The notes below the pieces were generated by a model. That model was not told where the DNA came from and did not search any database. It saw only the letters and a list, made by a program, of their open reading frames with translations. 9,575 bases of DNA, from positions 1 to 9,575 of the forward strand of contig DNDO01000116.1 of the NCBI GenBank assembly GCA_003484265.1, read 5' to 3'. Of this stretch, positions 1-6,875 are shown in pieces; positions within the stretch are counted from its first letter, which is position 1; the number at the start of each line of letters is the position of its first letter. Source of the stretch: Anaerolineae bacterium. Its GTDB lineage: Bacteria; Chloroflexota; Anaerolineae; Anaerolineales; Villigracilaceae. The translations under genes were made by a program, and so were the position numbers.

Positions 1-217
1 CCAGGATCGGGATGATCAAGAGCACCGCGCCAAAGCAAAGGAACATTCCCGCGCCCAAAACTACCTGCTCGGGCGTTGTGTCTGGGTTCTGCGCCATGAC
101 CTCAGGCATCTGCGTGCCGGACAGTGCCAAAACTCCCAAACAAATCAATATTAGGGAAGGTATTCCGCATGCAAGAGCGGTCACAATCGTTGCAACAATG
201 GCGGTGGTACGATTCAT
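1..217 (-). CDS. Small two-helix membrane protein, partial (C-terminus off the left edge)
   Basis: Reading the minus strand from ATG at 217 gives 72 residues that stay open to the window edge. The start is supported by a strong ribosome binding site, GGAGGT, 4 bases upstream (222-227). The protein starts MNRTTAIVATIVTALACGIP and has a hydrophobic helix at about residues 5-32, a short polar loop (about 33-51, Asn/Pro/Thr/Glu-containing), and a second hydrophobic helix from about 52 to the edge. I recognise no catalytic motif and assign no function. Small proteins of this general build are common in Anaerolineae. The gene lies directly downstream of the pheST terminator and may have its own promoter (248-276). 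Coding status is well supported by the start context and the two-helix pattern; function is unknown. Confidence 0.75.
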   Translation of the reverse strand, partial: MNRTTAIVATIVTALACGIPSLILICLGVLALSGTQMPEVMAQNPDTTPEQVVLGAGMFLCFGAVLLIIPIL

Positions 218-247
218 GAAGACCTCCATATGCGATGGATGAAATAA

Positions 248-276
248 AGTATACAACCAAATTAAGGGGCAGTCCA
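248..276 (-). promoter_or_regulatory. Possible promoter for the membrane protein, overlapping the pheT terminator
   Basis: On the minus strand, TGGACT (276-271, 4 of 6 matches to TTGACA) and TATACT (253-248, 5 of 6 to TATAAT) are 17 bp apart. Transcription would start near 241, giving a leader of about 24 bases that contains the GGAGGT site. The -35 hexamer lies in one arm of the terminator hairpin. Prediction from hexamers only. Confidence 0.35.
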
Positions 277-296
277 TTTATTGGACTGCCCCTTAA
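262..296 (-). terminator. Rho-independent-type terminator of the pheST operon
   Basis: A perfect 15-bp inverted repeat (TTAAGGGGCAGTCCA at 262-276 and its complement at 282-296) encloses a 5-base loop. It begins one base after the pheT stop codon. In the minus-strand direction the stem is followed by TTTGGTTGTAT, a weak T-rich tail. The GC core is 4 G/C pairs flanked by A/T pairs at the base. Position and stem strength support termination; the interrupted T-run lowers certainty. Confidence 0.75.
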
Positions 297-297
297 G

Positions 298-2814
298 CTA
301 ACTCCTTAACTTTGCGCCAACCTCATGCTCCAACCGCTTGACGATCTTTTTACGGATTGCGGCGGCATCTGCATCGGTCATTGTTTTATCGGACTGATAC
401 GTAAGGTTATACGCGAGGGACTTCTTCCCTGCGCCGATCTTTTCATCGCGGTAGACATCGAACAGTTTGACAGCGGTCAGCACCTTGCCCCCAGTTTGAC
501 GGATTAACGCTTCCACCTTGGACGCGGGAACTGCTTCATCCAAAATGACCGCTATATCTTCGAGGATAGGGGGAACATCCGCAACGGCTTTAATTCCATA
601 AGTTGGCGAGACGGAGCGCAACACATCCAGGTCAAACTCTGCGGCAAGGATAGGCGCATCACCAACTTCATATTTGTCTCTGACCAGAGGATGCAATTCA
701 CCGAACACGCCAACAATCTTATCGTCCACTATTATTTCGGCGGCTTTGCCTGGGTGCAGGAACGGGCGTGAGTCGGTTGGAATGTAAATAACGTCTGTAT
801 AACGGAGTCCGCTCAAAAGGAGTTCGATGCGTCCCTTCATGTCATAGAAATCAAAGTTGGGAGAGTCTCCCACATCCCATGAAAGAGACTGGCGTAATCC
901 AGTCATCACAAGGACGAGTTTGCGCGGTTCGTTGGGCAGAGCGTTTTTGACTGGCTCGAAAACAGGACCAAGTTCGAACAACGAGATCGACTCGGCACGC
1001 GAATTTTTCTCGATCGACTCGAGCGCAGAGGCGAGCAGACTTCGACGCATCACGCTTCGCTCAGGCGCGATCGGGTTTGCAAGCACGACATATTCATCAT
1101 GCGATACAACACGGCTTTCGCGCTCGGACGAAGTCATGCGATAGCTGACAATTTCCTGCAAGCCGAGGCTGACAAGAAGATCTCGTACTCGCTCCTCCCA
1201 CTCGTGAACAGGATTGCCGATCTGTGGCGGAAGCGTATCAGCCATGCGCGTTTCGGGAATGTTATCGAAGCCGTAACTGCGCGCGACTTCTTCGAGCACA
1301 TCCGCAAGACCGACGACGCCCTCGCTAATATCAAGGCGATGCGGCGGTGCGATGACCCGCAAGCCAACTTTTGTTGTTTCGCATTTGAATTCAAGATGCG
1401 TGAGCAGCTCGGAAATCTTTTCGACAGTGAGATCAATACCAAGCAGTCGTTTGACATCCTTCGTCGTAACTTCAACCACCGAATCTTTCGGTTGAAGCGG
1501 ATACTCGTCAACAAGCCCGGGTGCGACTTTTCCGCTCGACCATTCCGCCATAAGTTGAAGCCCTCGCTTGACGCCTGTTTCTGCCAGTGACGGATGCACG
1601 CCGCGCGAGAATCGGAATGACGCCTCAGACGGAAGGTTATGCTGTTTCGCCGTCTTGCGAATGTTGATGAAATTCCACGCCGCGCCCTCGAGCAGGATGT
1701 TTTTGGTTTTGTCAGTCACTTCAGTTTCAAGACCACCCATCACACCTGCAAGCGAAAGTGAACCTTTCTCGTCTAACACCAAAACATTGCTTGACGTGAG
1801 TTTGCGATCCACTCCATCGAGTGTTTTGATTTTCTCACCATCTTTCGCGGCACGCGTGCTGATCTTTATATTCTTCCTGCCAGCCCGTTCTTTGAGCACA
1901 TCATAATCAAAGGCGTGCAGCGGCTCGCCCTGATCGAGCATAGCGTAGTTGGTTGCGTCAACCACATTGCTGATTGGGCGGATTCCAGCAAGACGCAGGC
2001 GCCGTTGTATCTTATAGGGACTCGGCTTAATTTCCACGTCGCGTACCAAACCCAGCACAAAGCGCGGATTAAGTTCAGGGTCGCTGATCTCAATGGACAC
2101 CAATTTCTCAACGGACTCGCCTTCTGCCTTGTAATCTATAATCGGCTTCCTGAGTTCGCGCCCAGTCAATGCAGCGAGTTCACGCGCGACACCGATCACA
2201 CTTGCATTACGAGCCATGTTCGGGAGAATATCAATACTAAGAACCGCATCGCCCATGTACTCAACCAGAGGCATACCAACAGGTGCATCGTCATCCAGCA
2301 GGATAATGCCCTCGTGTTCCTCAGAGATGCCAAGTTCTTTTTCGGATGCAACCATCGAGTAAGACTCAACACCTCGTATCTTGGCGCGTTTGAGCGTGGT
2401 TAATACGAGTCCATCTGCGTGACCGTCATAAATGGTCGAGCCTTCCTTTGCATATGCCACTTTCAATGGATTGGGCAGCTTGCCCGTACCCTTCAGGTCG
2501 AATATGTTCGGCGCTCCCGTAAGAACGACCTGTTCCTTTTCGCCGTCGAACAAGTCGAGCAGGGTTAATTTGTCCGCGTTGGGATGCGGATTGACCTCAC
2601 GAATTTCGGCAACGACGATCTTGTCACGATCCCAGCCAATGCCGCTGGTTTTGAATTCATGCCGTCCGCCGTCTTCATACGTCGGCATCGGCAAACCCGC
2701 ATACTTGATCTCATCCACTTCGAGCCCAGCAAGAGTCAACATGCGGGCAAGGTCTTCAACAGTATAACCGTCCAAATCAATGTAATCTTTCAACCATGAG
2801 AGAGGTACTTTCAT
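298..2814 (-). CDS. pheT: Phenylalanyl-tRNA synthetase beta subunit
   Basis: This is the beta subunit of the cytoplasmic (alpha-beta)2 enzyme that charges tRNA-Phe with phenylalanine. It carries tRNA-binding and editing domains. The 838-residue product shows the full bacterial domain order: N-terminal coiled region and OB-fold tRNA-binding domain (about 60-185, with NPHPNADKL at 75-83), B3/B4 editing domain (about 245-425, with SNVVDATNY and LHAFD near 300), B5 domain (about 446-515, with RLDI at 493), catalytic-like core (about 530-720), and C-terminal FDX-ACB anticodon-binding domain (about 746-837). It is about 40 residues longer than the usual near-800, mainly from insertions near residues 42-65 and 103-116. 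The usual NR.D motif after the OB-fold reads PNMARNAS (198-205). ATG at 2814 has AAAGGTG 4 bases upstream. It follows pheS by 101 bp and should share its T-box-controlled transcript. Confidence 0.98.
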   Translation of the reverse strand: MKVPLSWLKDYIDLDGYTVEDLARMLTLAGLEVDEIKYAGLPMPTYEDGGRHEFKTSGIGWDRDKIVVAEIREVNPHPNADKLTLLDLFDGEKEQVVLTGAPNIFDLKGTGKLPNPLKVAYAKEGSTIYDGHADGLVLTTLKRAKIRGVESYSMVASEKELGISEEHEGIILLDDDAPVGMPLVEYMGDAVLSIDILPNMARNASVIGVARELAALTGRELRKPIIDYKAEGESVEKLVSIEISDPELNPRFVLGLVRDVEIKPSPYKIQRRLRLAGIRPISNVVDATNYAMLDQGEPLHAFDYDVLKERAGRKNIKISTRAAKDGEKIKTLDGVDRKLTSSNVLVLDEKGSLSLAGVMGGLETEVTDKTKNILLEGAAWNFINIRKTAKQHNLPSEASFRFSRGVHPSLAETGVKRGLQLMAEWSSGKVAPGLVDEYPLQPKDSVVEVTTKDVKRLLGIDLTVEKISELLTHLEFKCETTKVGLRVIAPPHRLDISEGVVGLADVLEEVARSYGFDNIPETRMADTLPPQIGNPVHEWEERVRDLLVSLGLQEIVSYRMTSSERESRVVSHDEYVVLANPIAPERSVMRRSLLASALESIEKNSRAESISLFELGPVFEPVKNALPNEPRKLVLVMTGLRQSLSWDVGDSPNFDFYDMKGRIELLLSGLRYTDVIYIPTDSRPFLHPGKAAEIIVDDKIVGVFGELHPLVRDKYEVGDAPILAAEFDLDVLRSVSPTYGIKAVADVPPILEDIAVILDEAVPASKVEALIRQTGGKVLTAVKLFDVYRDEKIGAGKKSLAYNLTYQSDKTMTDADAAAIRKKIVKRLEHEVGAKLRS

Positions 2815-2827
2815 TATTCACCTTTCA

Positions 2828-2912
2828 TTTACTACGAAGGATATCCAGCACACAAAGGGGGAAAAGATTTATAGTTTGATTACTTATTTCGTTTGTGTGC
2901 ATTGTGTGTAAG
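2828..2912. repeat. Inverted CACAAAG/CTTTGTG-type repeat element between pheS and pheT
   Basis: The pheS-pheT spacer holds two inward-facing arms: ACTACGAAGG and GCACACAAAG (within 2828-2857) and GTTTGTGTGC ATTGTGTG (2890-2912). GCACACAAA at 2848-2856 is perfectly complementary to TTTGTGTGC at 2892-2900, with a 35-base spacer. The arms show the same roughly 9-base spacing and CACAAAG/CGAAGG core as the element before pheS. A transcript could fold into a long hairpin just ahead of the pheT ribosome binding site. I read this as a member of a degenerate dispersed intergenic repeat family; copy number in the genome cannot be judged from here. Confidence 0.6.
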
Positions 2913-2915
2913 AAA

Positions 2916-3974
2916 CTAAAATTGTTCCAGGAAACGCAGATCGTTACCCCAGAAATACCGAATGTCATCGATCTTATAACGCAGCATCAACTGGCGCTCA
3001 GGTCCCATGCCCCAGGCATAGCCTGAATATCGTTTCGGGTCGTAACCGCCGTTTTGCAGAACAACCGGGTGAACCATGCCGCACCCAAGAATTTCAAGCC
3101 AGCCAGAGTTCTTGCAGACACTGCATCCCTTGCCTCGGCACACAAAACACTCCACGTCCATTTCAGCAGACGGCTCCGTAAACGGGAAGTAGGAGGCACG
3201 GAAACGAGTACGCGCATCCTGCCCGAACATGCGATGGGCAAAATCAACAAGCGTTCCTTTTAAATCGGCAAAGGTGATGTTCTCACCAACGACCAGCCCT
3301 TCCACTTGATTGAACTGAATTTCCGAACGCGCCGTGATCTGCTCATAACGGAAGCACATCCCAGGCAACGCGATACGGATCGGCGGCGGATTATCAGGAT
3401 TCGTTGCTGCATATTCGCGCATCGCGTGGATCTGCCCAGGGGAAGTATGCGTGCGCAACAGGATTGGGTTATCACCCCGCTCGCCTGCATCCACGAAGAA
3501 CGTATCTTGCATGTCGCGCGCGGGGTGGTTCGGCGGGAAGTTCAACATCTGAAAATTCATCTCATCCGTTTCCACTTCGCGCGATGTATAAACTTGAAAA
3601 CCCATGTCCGCGAGAATGGCCATCACCCGACGCAACTGTTGTGTTGACGGATGCAATCGTCCAAGCTGAACTCTGCGCCCAGGCAACGTTACATCAAGTT
3701 GTTCTTCTTCAAGTGATTTGGCCAACGCGGCATTTTTCACCGCCTGCGCTCTTTCCTCCAAAGCGGATTCCAGCGCCACCCTGACACGGTTCGCCGCCTG
3801 ACCGACAACCGGCTTCTCCTCCTTGGACAATTTCCCCAGCCCTGAAAAGATTCCCATCAATGGTGAACTGCGTCCAACGTTCGCAACACGCCAGGCTTCC
3901 AGTGCGGCTTGATCGTTGATCGCCTCCAAACTTTCCAACGCGGTTTTTTCGATCTCGTTCAATTTATCCAACAT
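2916..3974 (-). CDS. pheS: Phenylalanyl-tRNA synthetase alpha subunit
   Basis: This is the catalytic alpha subunit, which activates phenylalanine with ATP and transfers it to tRNA-Phe. The 352-residue product has an N-terminal coiled coil (about 1-90) and a class II synthetase core: motif 1 region around LGRLHPSTQ (104-112), RTHTSP (about 174-179), motif 2 FRASYFPFTEPSAEMDV (about 258-274) and motif 3 GMGPERQLML (about 322-331). A C-x2-C-x4-C-x2-C cluster (C276, C279, C284, C287), common in bacterial PheS, sits after motif 2 and could bind a metal. I chose ATG at 3974 because GAGG lies 5 bases upstream. A GTG two codons earlier (3980) overlaps that ribosome binding site and is unlikely. The length is typical. 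It is the first gene of the T-box-regulated pheST operon, with pheT following. Confidence 0.98.
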   Translation of the reverse strand: MLDKLNEIEKTALESLEAINDQAALEAWRVANVGRSSPLMGIFSGLGKLSKEEKPVVGQAANRVRVALESALEERAQAVKNAALAKSLEEEQLDVTLPGRRVQLGRLHPSTQQLRRVMAILADMGFQVYTSREVETDEMNFQMLNFPPNHPARDMQDTFFVDAGERGDNPILLRTHTSPGQIHAMREYAATNPDNPPPIRIALPGMCFRYEQITARSEIQFNQVEGLVVGENITFADLKGTLVDFAHRMFGQDARTRFRASYFPFTEPSAEMDVECFVCRGKGCSVCKNSGWLEILGCGMVHPVVLQNGGYDPKRYSGYAWGMGPERQLMLRYKIDDIRYFWGNDLRFLEQF

Positions 3975-3991
3975 ATACACCTCATTTTATT

Positions 3992-4080
3992 ACCACAAAG
4001 TACACAAGGAACATGAACGGAAACCGTTTGCCTTTTGATTTTAGATCTTTGTGATCTTTGTGACCTTAGTGTCCTTTGTG
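3992..4080. repeat. 9-bp-periodic tandem and inverted repeat element in the pheS leader
   Basis: Four tandem 9-mers run from 4045 to 4080: ATCTTTGTG, ATCTTTGTG, ACCTTAGTG, TCCTTTGTG. At 3993-4019 the complementary strand carries the same unit: CCACAAAG TACACAAGG AACATGAACGG. The two arms face each other and can pair imperfectly, for example CACAAAG 3994-4000 with CTTTGTG 4074-4080. The element lies after the T-box terminator and immediately before the pheS ribosome binding site, so it would be in the read-through mRNA. Its core matches the element before pheT. It is too short-period and degenerate to be a CRISPR array. Confidence 0.7.
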
Positions 4081-4087
4081 TTTAATT

Positions 4088-4116
4088 AAAAAATCCCGTC
4101 CACAAATGGGACGGGA
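4088..4116 (-). terminator. Intrinsic terminator of the pheST T-box leader
   Basis: On the minus strand TCCCGTCC (4116-4109) pairs perfectly with GGACGGGA (4101-4094) across a 7-base loop and is followed by six T residues (4093-4088). The 5' arm CCCGTCCC is also needed by the alternative antiterminator, so the two structures are mutually exclusive, as expected for a T-box switch. Confidence 0.93.
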
Positions 4117-4370
4117 GGAATATTCCCGCGGTACCACCCAAATTAATCACTTTCGTAATCCGCTTTATGCTGACAAAGATCAGCCTCCCCTCTAACGCTG
4201 GGATTGCGGTTCGCACTACTTGCATGTTTCACACGAACGGCTCGAGAGGGAACTTCAACTGGTTTCGGACGAATGCAACTTTCACCAATTGCGTTGCATC
4301 TCTCTGGCGGCTTCCTTCAGCCTACTTTCCTCTGTCCTTGCCTTATATTTAATTGGGTCTCGCCTGTTAT
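4088..4370 (-). promoter_or_regulatory. T-box riboswitch leader controlling pheST (tRNA-Phe sensing)
   Basis: The leader binds tRNA-Phe and lets transcription into pheS continue only when the tRNA is uncharged. Visible parts on the minus strand: lower stem I AGAGG/CCTCT; AAAGTA facing GAAG-TTC, which gives a loop-E-like specifier loop with TTC (Phe) at 4252-4250; AGAGAG bulge near 4306; a distal 7-bp helix ATGCAAC/GTTGCAT; stem III GCTGA/TCAGC (4184-4180 and 4173-4169); and the T-box TGGGTGGTACCGCGGG at 4140-4125. The antiterminator can form as TGGG/CCCA and GCGGG/CCCGT flanking the TGGTACC bulge. UGGU would pair with ACCA, matching an A discriminator base as in tRNA-Phe. The exact specifier register was judged by eye. 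T-boxes are known from Firmicutes, Actinobacteria and Chloroflexi. The left end is the terminator T-run; the right end is the inferred transcription start. Confidence 0.93.
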
Positions 4371-4375
4371 GCTTT

Positions 4376-4403
4376 ATTATCTGCGAAAACGGGACAATGT
4401 CAA
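4376..4403 (-). promoter_or_regulatory. Sigma-70-type promoter of the pheST T-box transcript
   Basis: TTGACA (4403-4398, perfect -35) and GATAAT (4381-4376, 5 of 6) are separated by 16 bp on the minus strand. Transcription would start around 4369-4370, about 30 bases before stem I of the T-box. The site lies just after the methyltransferase stop (4462), so pheST has its own promoter, independent of the upstream operon. Confidence 0.8.
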
Positions 4404-4461
4404 GGCTGGGATACCATTCGAGCAACCGAAACGGGCTTCAGGATCGCGCGAACGTGGGGTG

Positions 4462-5238
4462 TTAGTTAACCTCTTTAACAAGGCAATAGGAAAAGTAAAT
4501 CCGCTCGCGGTTGACGAAGCTATTGAAGACGCCCGATCCCTCCACTGCAGCGAATGTTTCCATCGCGGGATGAAGGATTTTCGGGGCAAAGGTATGCACC
4601 AGATTGCGGTAGCGTTCGCTCGTACGCCTGAGGGCCGCAAGGACGTGTTCAGTAATATCGGTTTGGGTTTTCACTTTGAAGCCTGCATCTGCGATGTCGT
4701 TATCAAGTTGAAAGGCTGTTTCACGCGTGCGGAAATCGGCATAAAGCAGATGCCCGCCCCTGCGAAGAACGCGATGTGCTGATTTGAAGAATGCGTCCTG
4801 CCGAGGATAACAATGCGATGCTTCAACATTAACAATCGCATCGAAATGTTCTGCGGGGAAATCGAGCGATTGCGCATCACCCGTGCGGAAATCTATACCG
4901 TGTTCGGCATGTGTCTTGCGATTCGTTTCGATGGCTTTGGAGTTCTGGTCAATGGCCGTGTAGGTTTTCGGTTTATGATAACGCTTGATGAACGATGCAC
5001 CGCCCCCATGTCCACAACTGACTTCGAGAACATTTTTATCGGCAAGGTCTGCTCCACTGGCAACATGATGATAAAGTTGGATGGCAGGTCGATTGGGCTC
5101 GTCATCGGGTTGAAGCTTGATCGTCTCACCTTCGGGAGGCCAGTAACCATAATTCAGAAATGTGACAGGGTCGCTGCCGATCCGTCTGCTGAGGTATTGA
5201 TACCAGACCTTCCAGAAAGTTTGTTTGAAAGACGGCAT
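4462..5238 (-). CDS. Class I SAM-dependent methyltransferase, Rv2952-like
   Basis: The 258-residue product has a complete Rossmann methyltransferase core: motif I VLEVSCGHGGG (70-80), acidic residue after beta 2 in TAIDQN (D97), GDAQSLDF (120-127), NVEASHCYP (137-145) and VLRRGGHLLYADF (157-169). FLNYGYW (27-33) and DEPNRP precede motif I. This arrangement closely resembles mycobacterial Rv2952, which O-methylates phthiotriol/glycolipid intermediates, from my memory of that sequence. The substrate here is unknown; a lipid or polyketide-like small molecule is plausible. I chose ATG at 5238 because AGGA is 5 bases upstream and overlaps the TAG stop of the preceding gene. A longer in-frame ATG at 5280 (272 residues) would overlap that gene by 35 bp and has no ribosome binding site. 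Last gene of a three-gene operon; no clear terminator follows before 4403. Confidence 0.88.
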   Translation of the reverse strand: MPSFKQTFWKVWYQYLSRRIGSDPVTFLNYGYWPPEGETIKLQPDDEPNRPAIQLYHHVASGADLADKNVLEVSCGHGGGASFIKRYHKPKTYTAIDQNSKAIETNRKTHAEHGIDFRTGDAQSLDFPAEHFDAIVNVEASHCYPRQDAFFKSAHRVLRRGGHLLYADFRTRETAFQLDNDIADAGFKVKTQTDITEHVLAALRRTSERYRNLVHTFAPKILHPAMETFAAVEGSGVFNSFVNRERIYFSYCLVKEVN

Positions 5239-5245
5239 GCGAATC

Positions 5246-6475
5246 CTATTTTCGGGCGAGTTGATAAACCAAGCCGCCATCGGTGACTAGGTAAACCTCG
5301 CCTGCCTCATCCTGCCCAAAGGATGTGATTCGCTCATTCGTTTCGAACAACAACTGAGCCTGCCACTCCTCACCGATTCTTATCGCACCCCAAATAAATC
5401 CCGTGCAATAATCGCCGTAGAGATAGATTCCGTTCCATTCAGGCATGGAGCCGCGATAGACGTATCCGCCTGTGATCGAACAGCCGCCCTCCTGATGGCT
5501 GTATTCGGCAATCGGGTCGGTCAGTCCAGCGGGCGCATTGCCGTCATATTCGTGCGCACCTTCACGGTAATCCCATCCGTAATTGATTCCGCCGGGCATA
5601 TTTGCAGGGTGAAGATCGATCTCCTCCCACGCCCCCTGCCCGACATCGCCGATATATAAATCGCCAGTGGATGGATCGAACGATATGCGCCACGGATTTC
5701 GCAAACCGTAATCCCAGATCTCATTGCCAAACGGATTATCCGCGGGAATGGCGTACGGTTCGGCTGAATCGACATCGAACCGCAAGACTTTTCCGAGCAA
5801 TGTATCTGTCTTCTGCCCGTTGCCAAATGGGTCGCCCGCCGCGCCGCCATCGCCCAAGCCTGCATAGAGATAACCGTCAGGACCAAAGTCCAGGCCGCCG
5901 CCGTTGTGGTTGGGAAATGGCTGATTCACTCGCAGAAGGTTCAATTCACTCGAAGGGTTTGCGATACTCGGATCACCGGAAACCTGAAAACGAGAGATGA
6001 ACGTATCGCCGCCGTCGCCGGTGTAGTTTAAATAGAAGTATCCGTTCTGTGCATAATTGGGATGGAACACCAGCCCAAGCAATCCCATTTCATTGGAACT
6101 GTTGTTGACGCGGTCTGTGATATTAAGGAACGGGTCTTCCTTCAATTGTCCGTTTTCAATGATGTGGATATGACCCAATTTCTCGACCACGAACAATCGC
6201 CCCGACCCATCCGCTTGCAGGTCAACGGGGCGTTCGAGGTTGGTTGCGATTAATTGCCATGTGTAATCGTTCGGGTTGGGGAATTCGCTTGCGTTTGGCG
6301 GAGGAGCAGGAGTGTCGGTTTCAGGGATGACTGTCGGTTCAAATGTATCGGGGATCGTTGTCGGTGAGGAAAAAGTCGGAAGACCGGGATCTGTTGTCGG
6401 TGCGGGAGGAAGCGGTGTGCCTACGGCAGTACATGCCAACATCGGTAGTATCAACAATATTATGTGACGCTTCAT
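5246..6475 (-). CDS. PQQ-type sugar dehydrogenase (glucose/sorbosone dehydrogenase family), lipoprotein
   Basis: The 409-residue product belongs to the soluble six-bladed beta-propeller family that oxidises sugars or aldoses with pyrroloquinoline quinone. The N-terminus (MKRHIILLILPMLAC) is a lipoprotein signal with C15 as anchor. A Pro/Thr-rich linker spans about 16-65, so the enzyme should sit outside the membrane on a tether. Family signatures: LGHIHII (about 100), GLLGLVFHPNY (132-142), NHNGGGLDFGPDG (189-201, H190 aligns with the catalytic His), YGLRNPWRISFDP (256-268), GDVGQGAWEEIDL (276-288), NYGWDY and GGYVYRG. ATG at 6475 fits the signal peptide best, with TGGA about 8 bases upstream; ATG at 6490 would add five residues. 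It lies 4 bp after the upstream gene and 7 bp before the methyltransferase. Exact sugar, and whether PQQ is really bound, cannot be told; no PQQ synthesis genes are in the window. Confidence 0.92.
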   Translation of the reverse strand: MKRHIILLILPMLACTAVGTPLPPAPTTDPGLPTFSSPTTIPDTFEPTVIPETDTPAPPPNASEFPNPNDYTWQLIATNLERPVDLQADGSGRLFVVEKLGHIHIIENGQLKEDPFLNITDRVNNSSNEMGLLGLVFHPNYAQNGYFYLNYTGDGGDTFISRFQVSGDPSIANPSSELNLLRVNQPFPNHNGGGLDFGPDGYLYAGLGDGGAAGDPFGNGQKTDTLLGKVLRFDVDSAEPYAIPADNPFGNEIWDYGLRNPWRISFDPSTGDLYIGDVGQGAWEEIDLHPANMPGGINYGWDYREGAHEYDGNAPAGLTDPIAEYSHQEGGCSITGGYVYRGSMPEWNGIYLYGDYCTGFIWGAIRIGEEWQAQLLFETNERITSFGQDEAGEVYLVTDGGLVYQLARK

Positions 6476-6479
6476 CCTA

Positions 6480-6824
6480 CTAATCCACATCCGTTGAGTC
6501 AGCGTCGATCACATCACCGGCGGCATCCAGATTACTCTGAAGTTCATCCCTATGTTCCTTAACCACATCAGGCGGGCAAAGTTCGAGAAAGAGACTCGAA
6601 CCGACCCATAAAATGGCGGCATCATCCAATACGCCGATGAATGGAATGGCAATGGCATCCAGAGGCCAGAATAAGTATGCCAGGGAAAAGAGCGGTAAAA
6701 ACTTTATAAAAAAATTCACACGTCTGTCCTTCATTAGCCGCCCGATCAGTTTTAGGCGCAGAACGAAGTCGCGCAGCATGCCGCCCTGCGGGACCATTAT
6801 TTTGTTCGATTTTCTATCAGCCAT
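6480..6824 (-). CDS. DUF1232 / YkvA-family membrane protein
   Basis: The 114-residue product carries a DUF1232 domain at about 33-76, with the family pattern DRRVNFFIKFLPLFSLAY then WPLDAIAIPFIGVLDDAAI. It has two hydrophobic helices (about 38-63 and 66-82) and an acidic Asp-rich tail (about 100-114). YkvA-type proteins are widespread small membrane proteins of unknown role. I chose ATG at 6824 because AAGGAG lies 6 bases upstream. A longer frame open to 6917 would start upstream of the predicted promoter -10 and has no good start signal. It is the first gene of the operon with the dehydrogenase and methyltransferase; its TAG stop is 4 bases from the next ATG, so translational coupling is likely. 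Confidence 0.88.
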   Translation of the reverse strand: MADRKSNKIMVPQGGMLRDFVLRLKLIGRLMKDRRVNFFIKFLPLFSLAYLFWPLDAIAIPFIGVLDDAAILWVGSSLFLELCPPDVVKEHRDELQSNLDAAGDVIDADSTDVD

Positions 6825-6875
6825 GCCAATCTCCTTGAAAAGTTTATGGGTACCTTGTATGTTTATGTTCGATAC

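Noticed and set aside
12..242. 76-codon plus-strand open frame at the left edge
   Set aside because: The opposite strand has a clear ribosome binding site and a two-helix membrane protein; the plus frame has no start signal or domain.
1099..1590. 163-codon and other plus-strand open frames inside pheT
   Set aside because: They are antisense to a gene with complete, continuous domain structure; their translations show no family features.
3975..3980. GTG start for pheS at 3980
   Set aside because: The GTG is part of the GAGGTG ribosome binding sequence that serves the ATG at 3974.
4045..4080. CRISPR-like repeats
   Set aside because: Units are 9 bp, directly adjacent and without spacers; this is a tandem repeat, not an array.
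4204..4782. 192-codon plus-strand open frame
   Set aside because: It crosses the pheST promoter, the T-box leader and the antisense of the methyltransferase. It has no recognisable domain and is explained by those elements.
5239..5280. 14-residue N-terminal extension of the methyltransferase (start at 5280)
   Set aside because: No ribosome binding site, 35-bp overlap with the dehydrogenase gene, and the start at 5238 has AGGA at ideal spacing and matches the family N-terminus.
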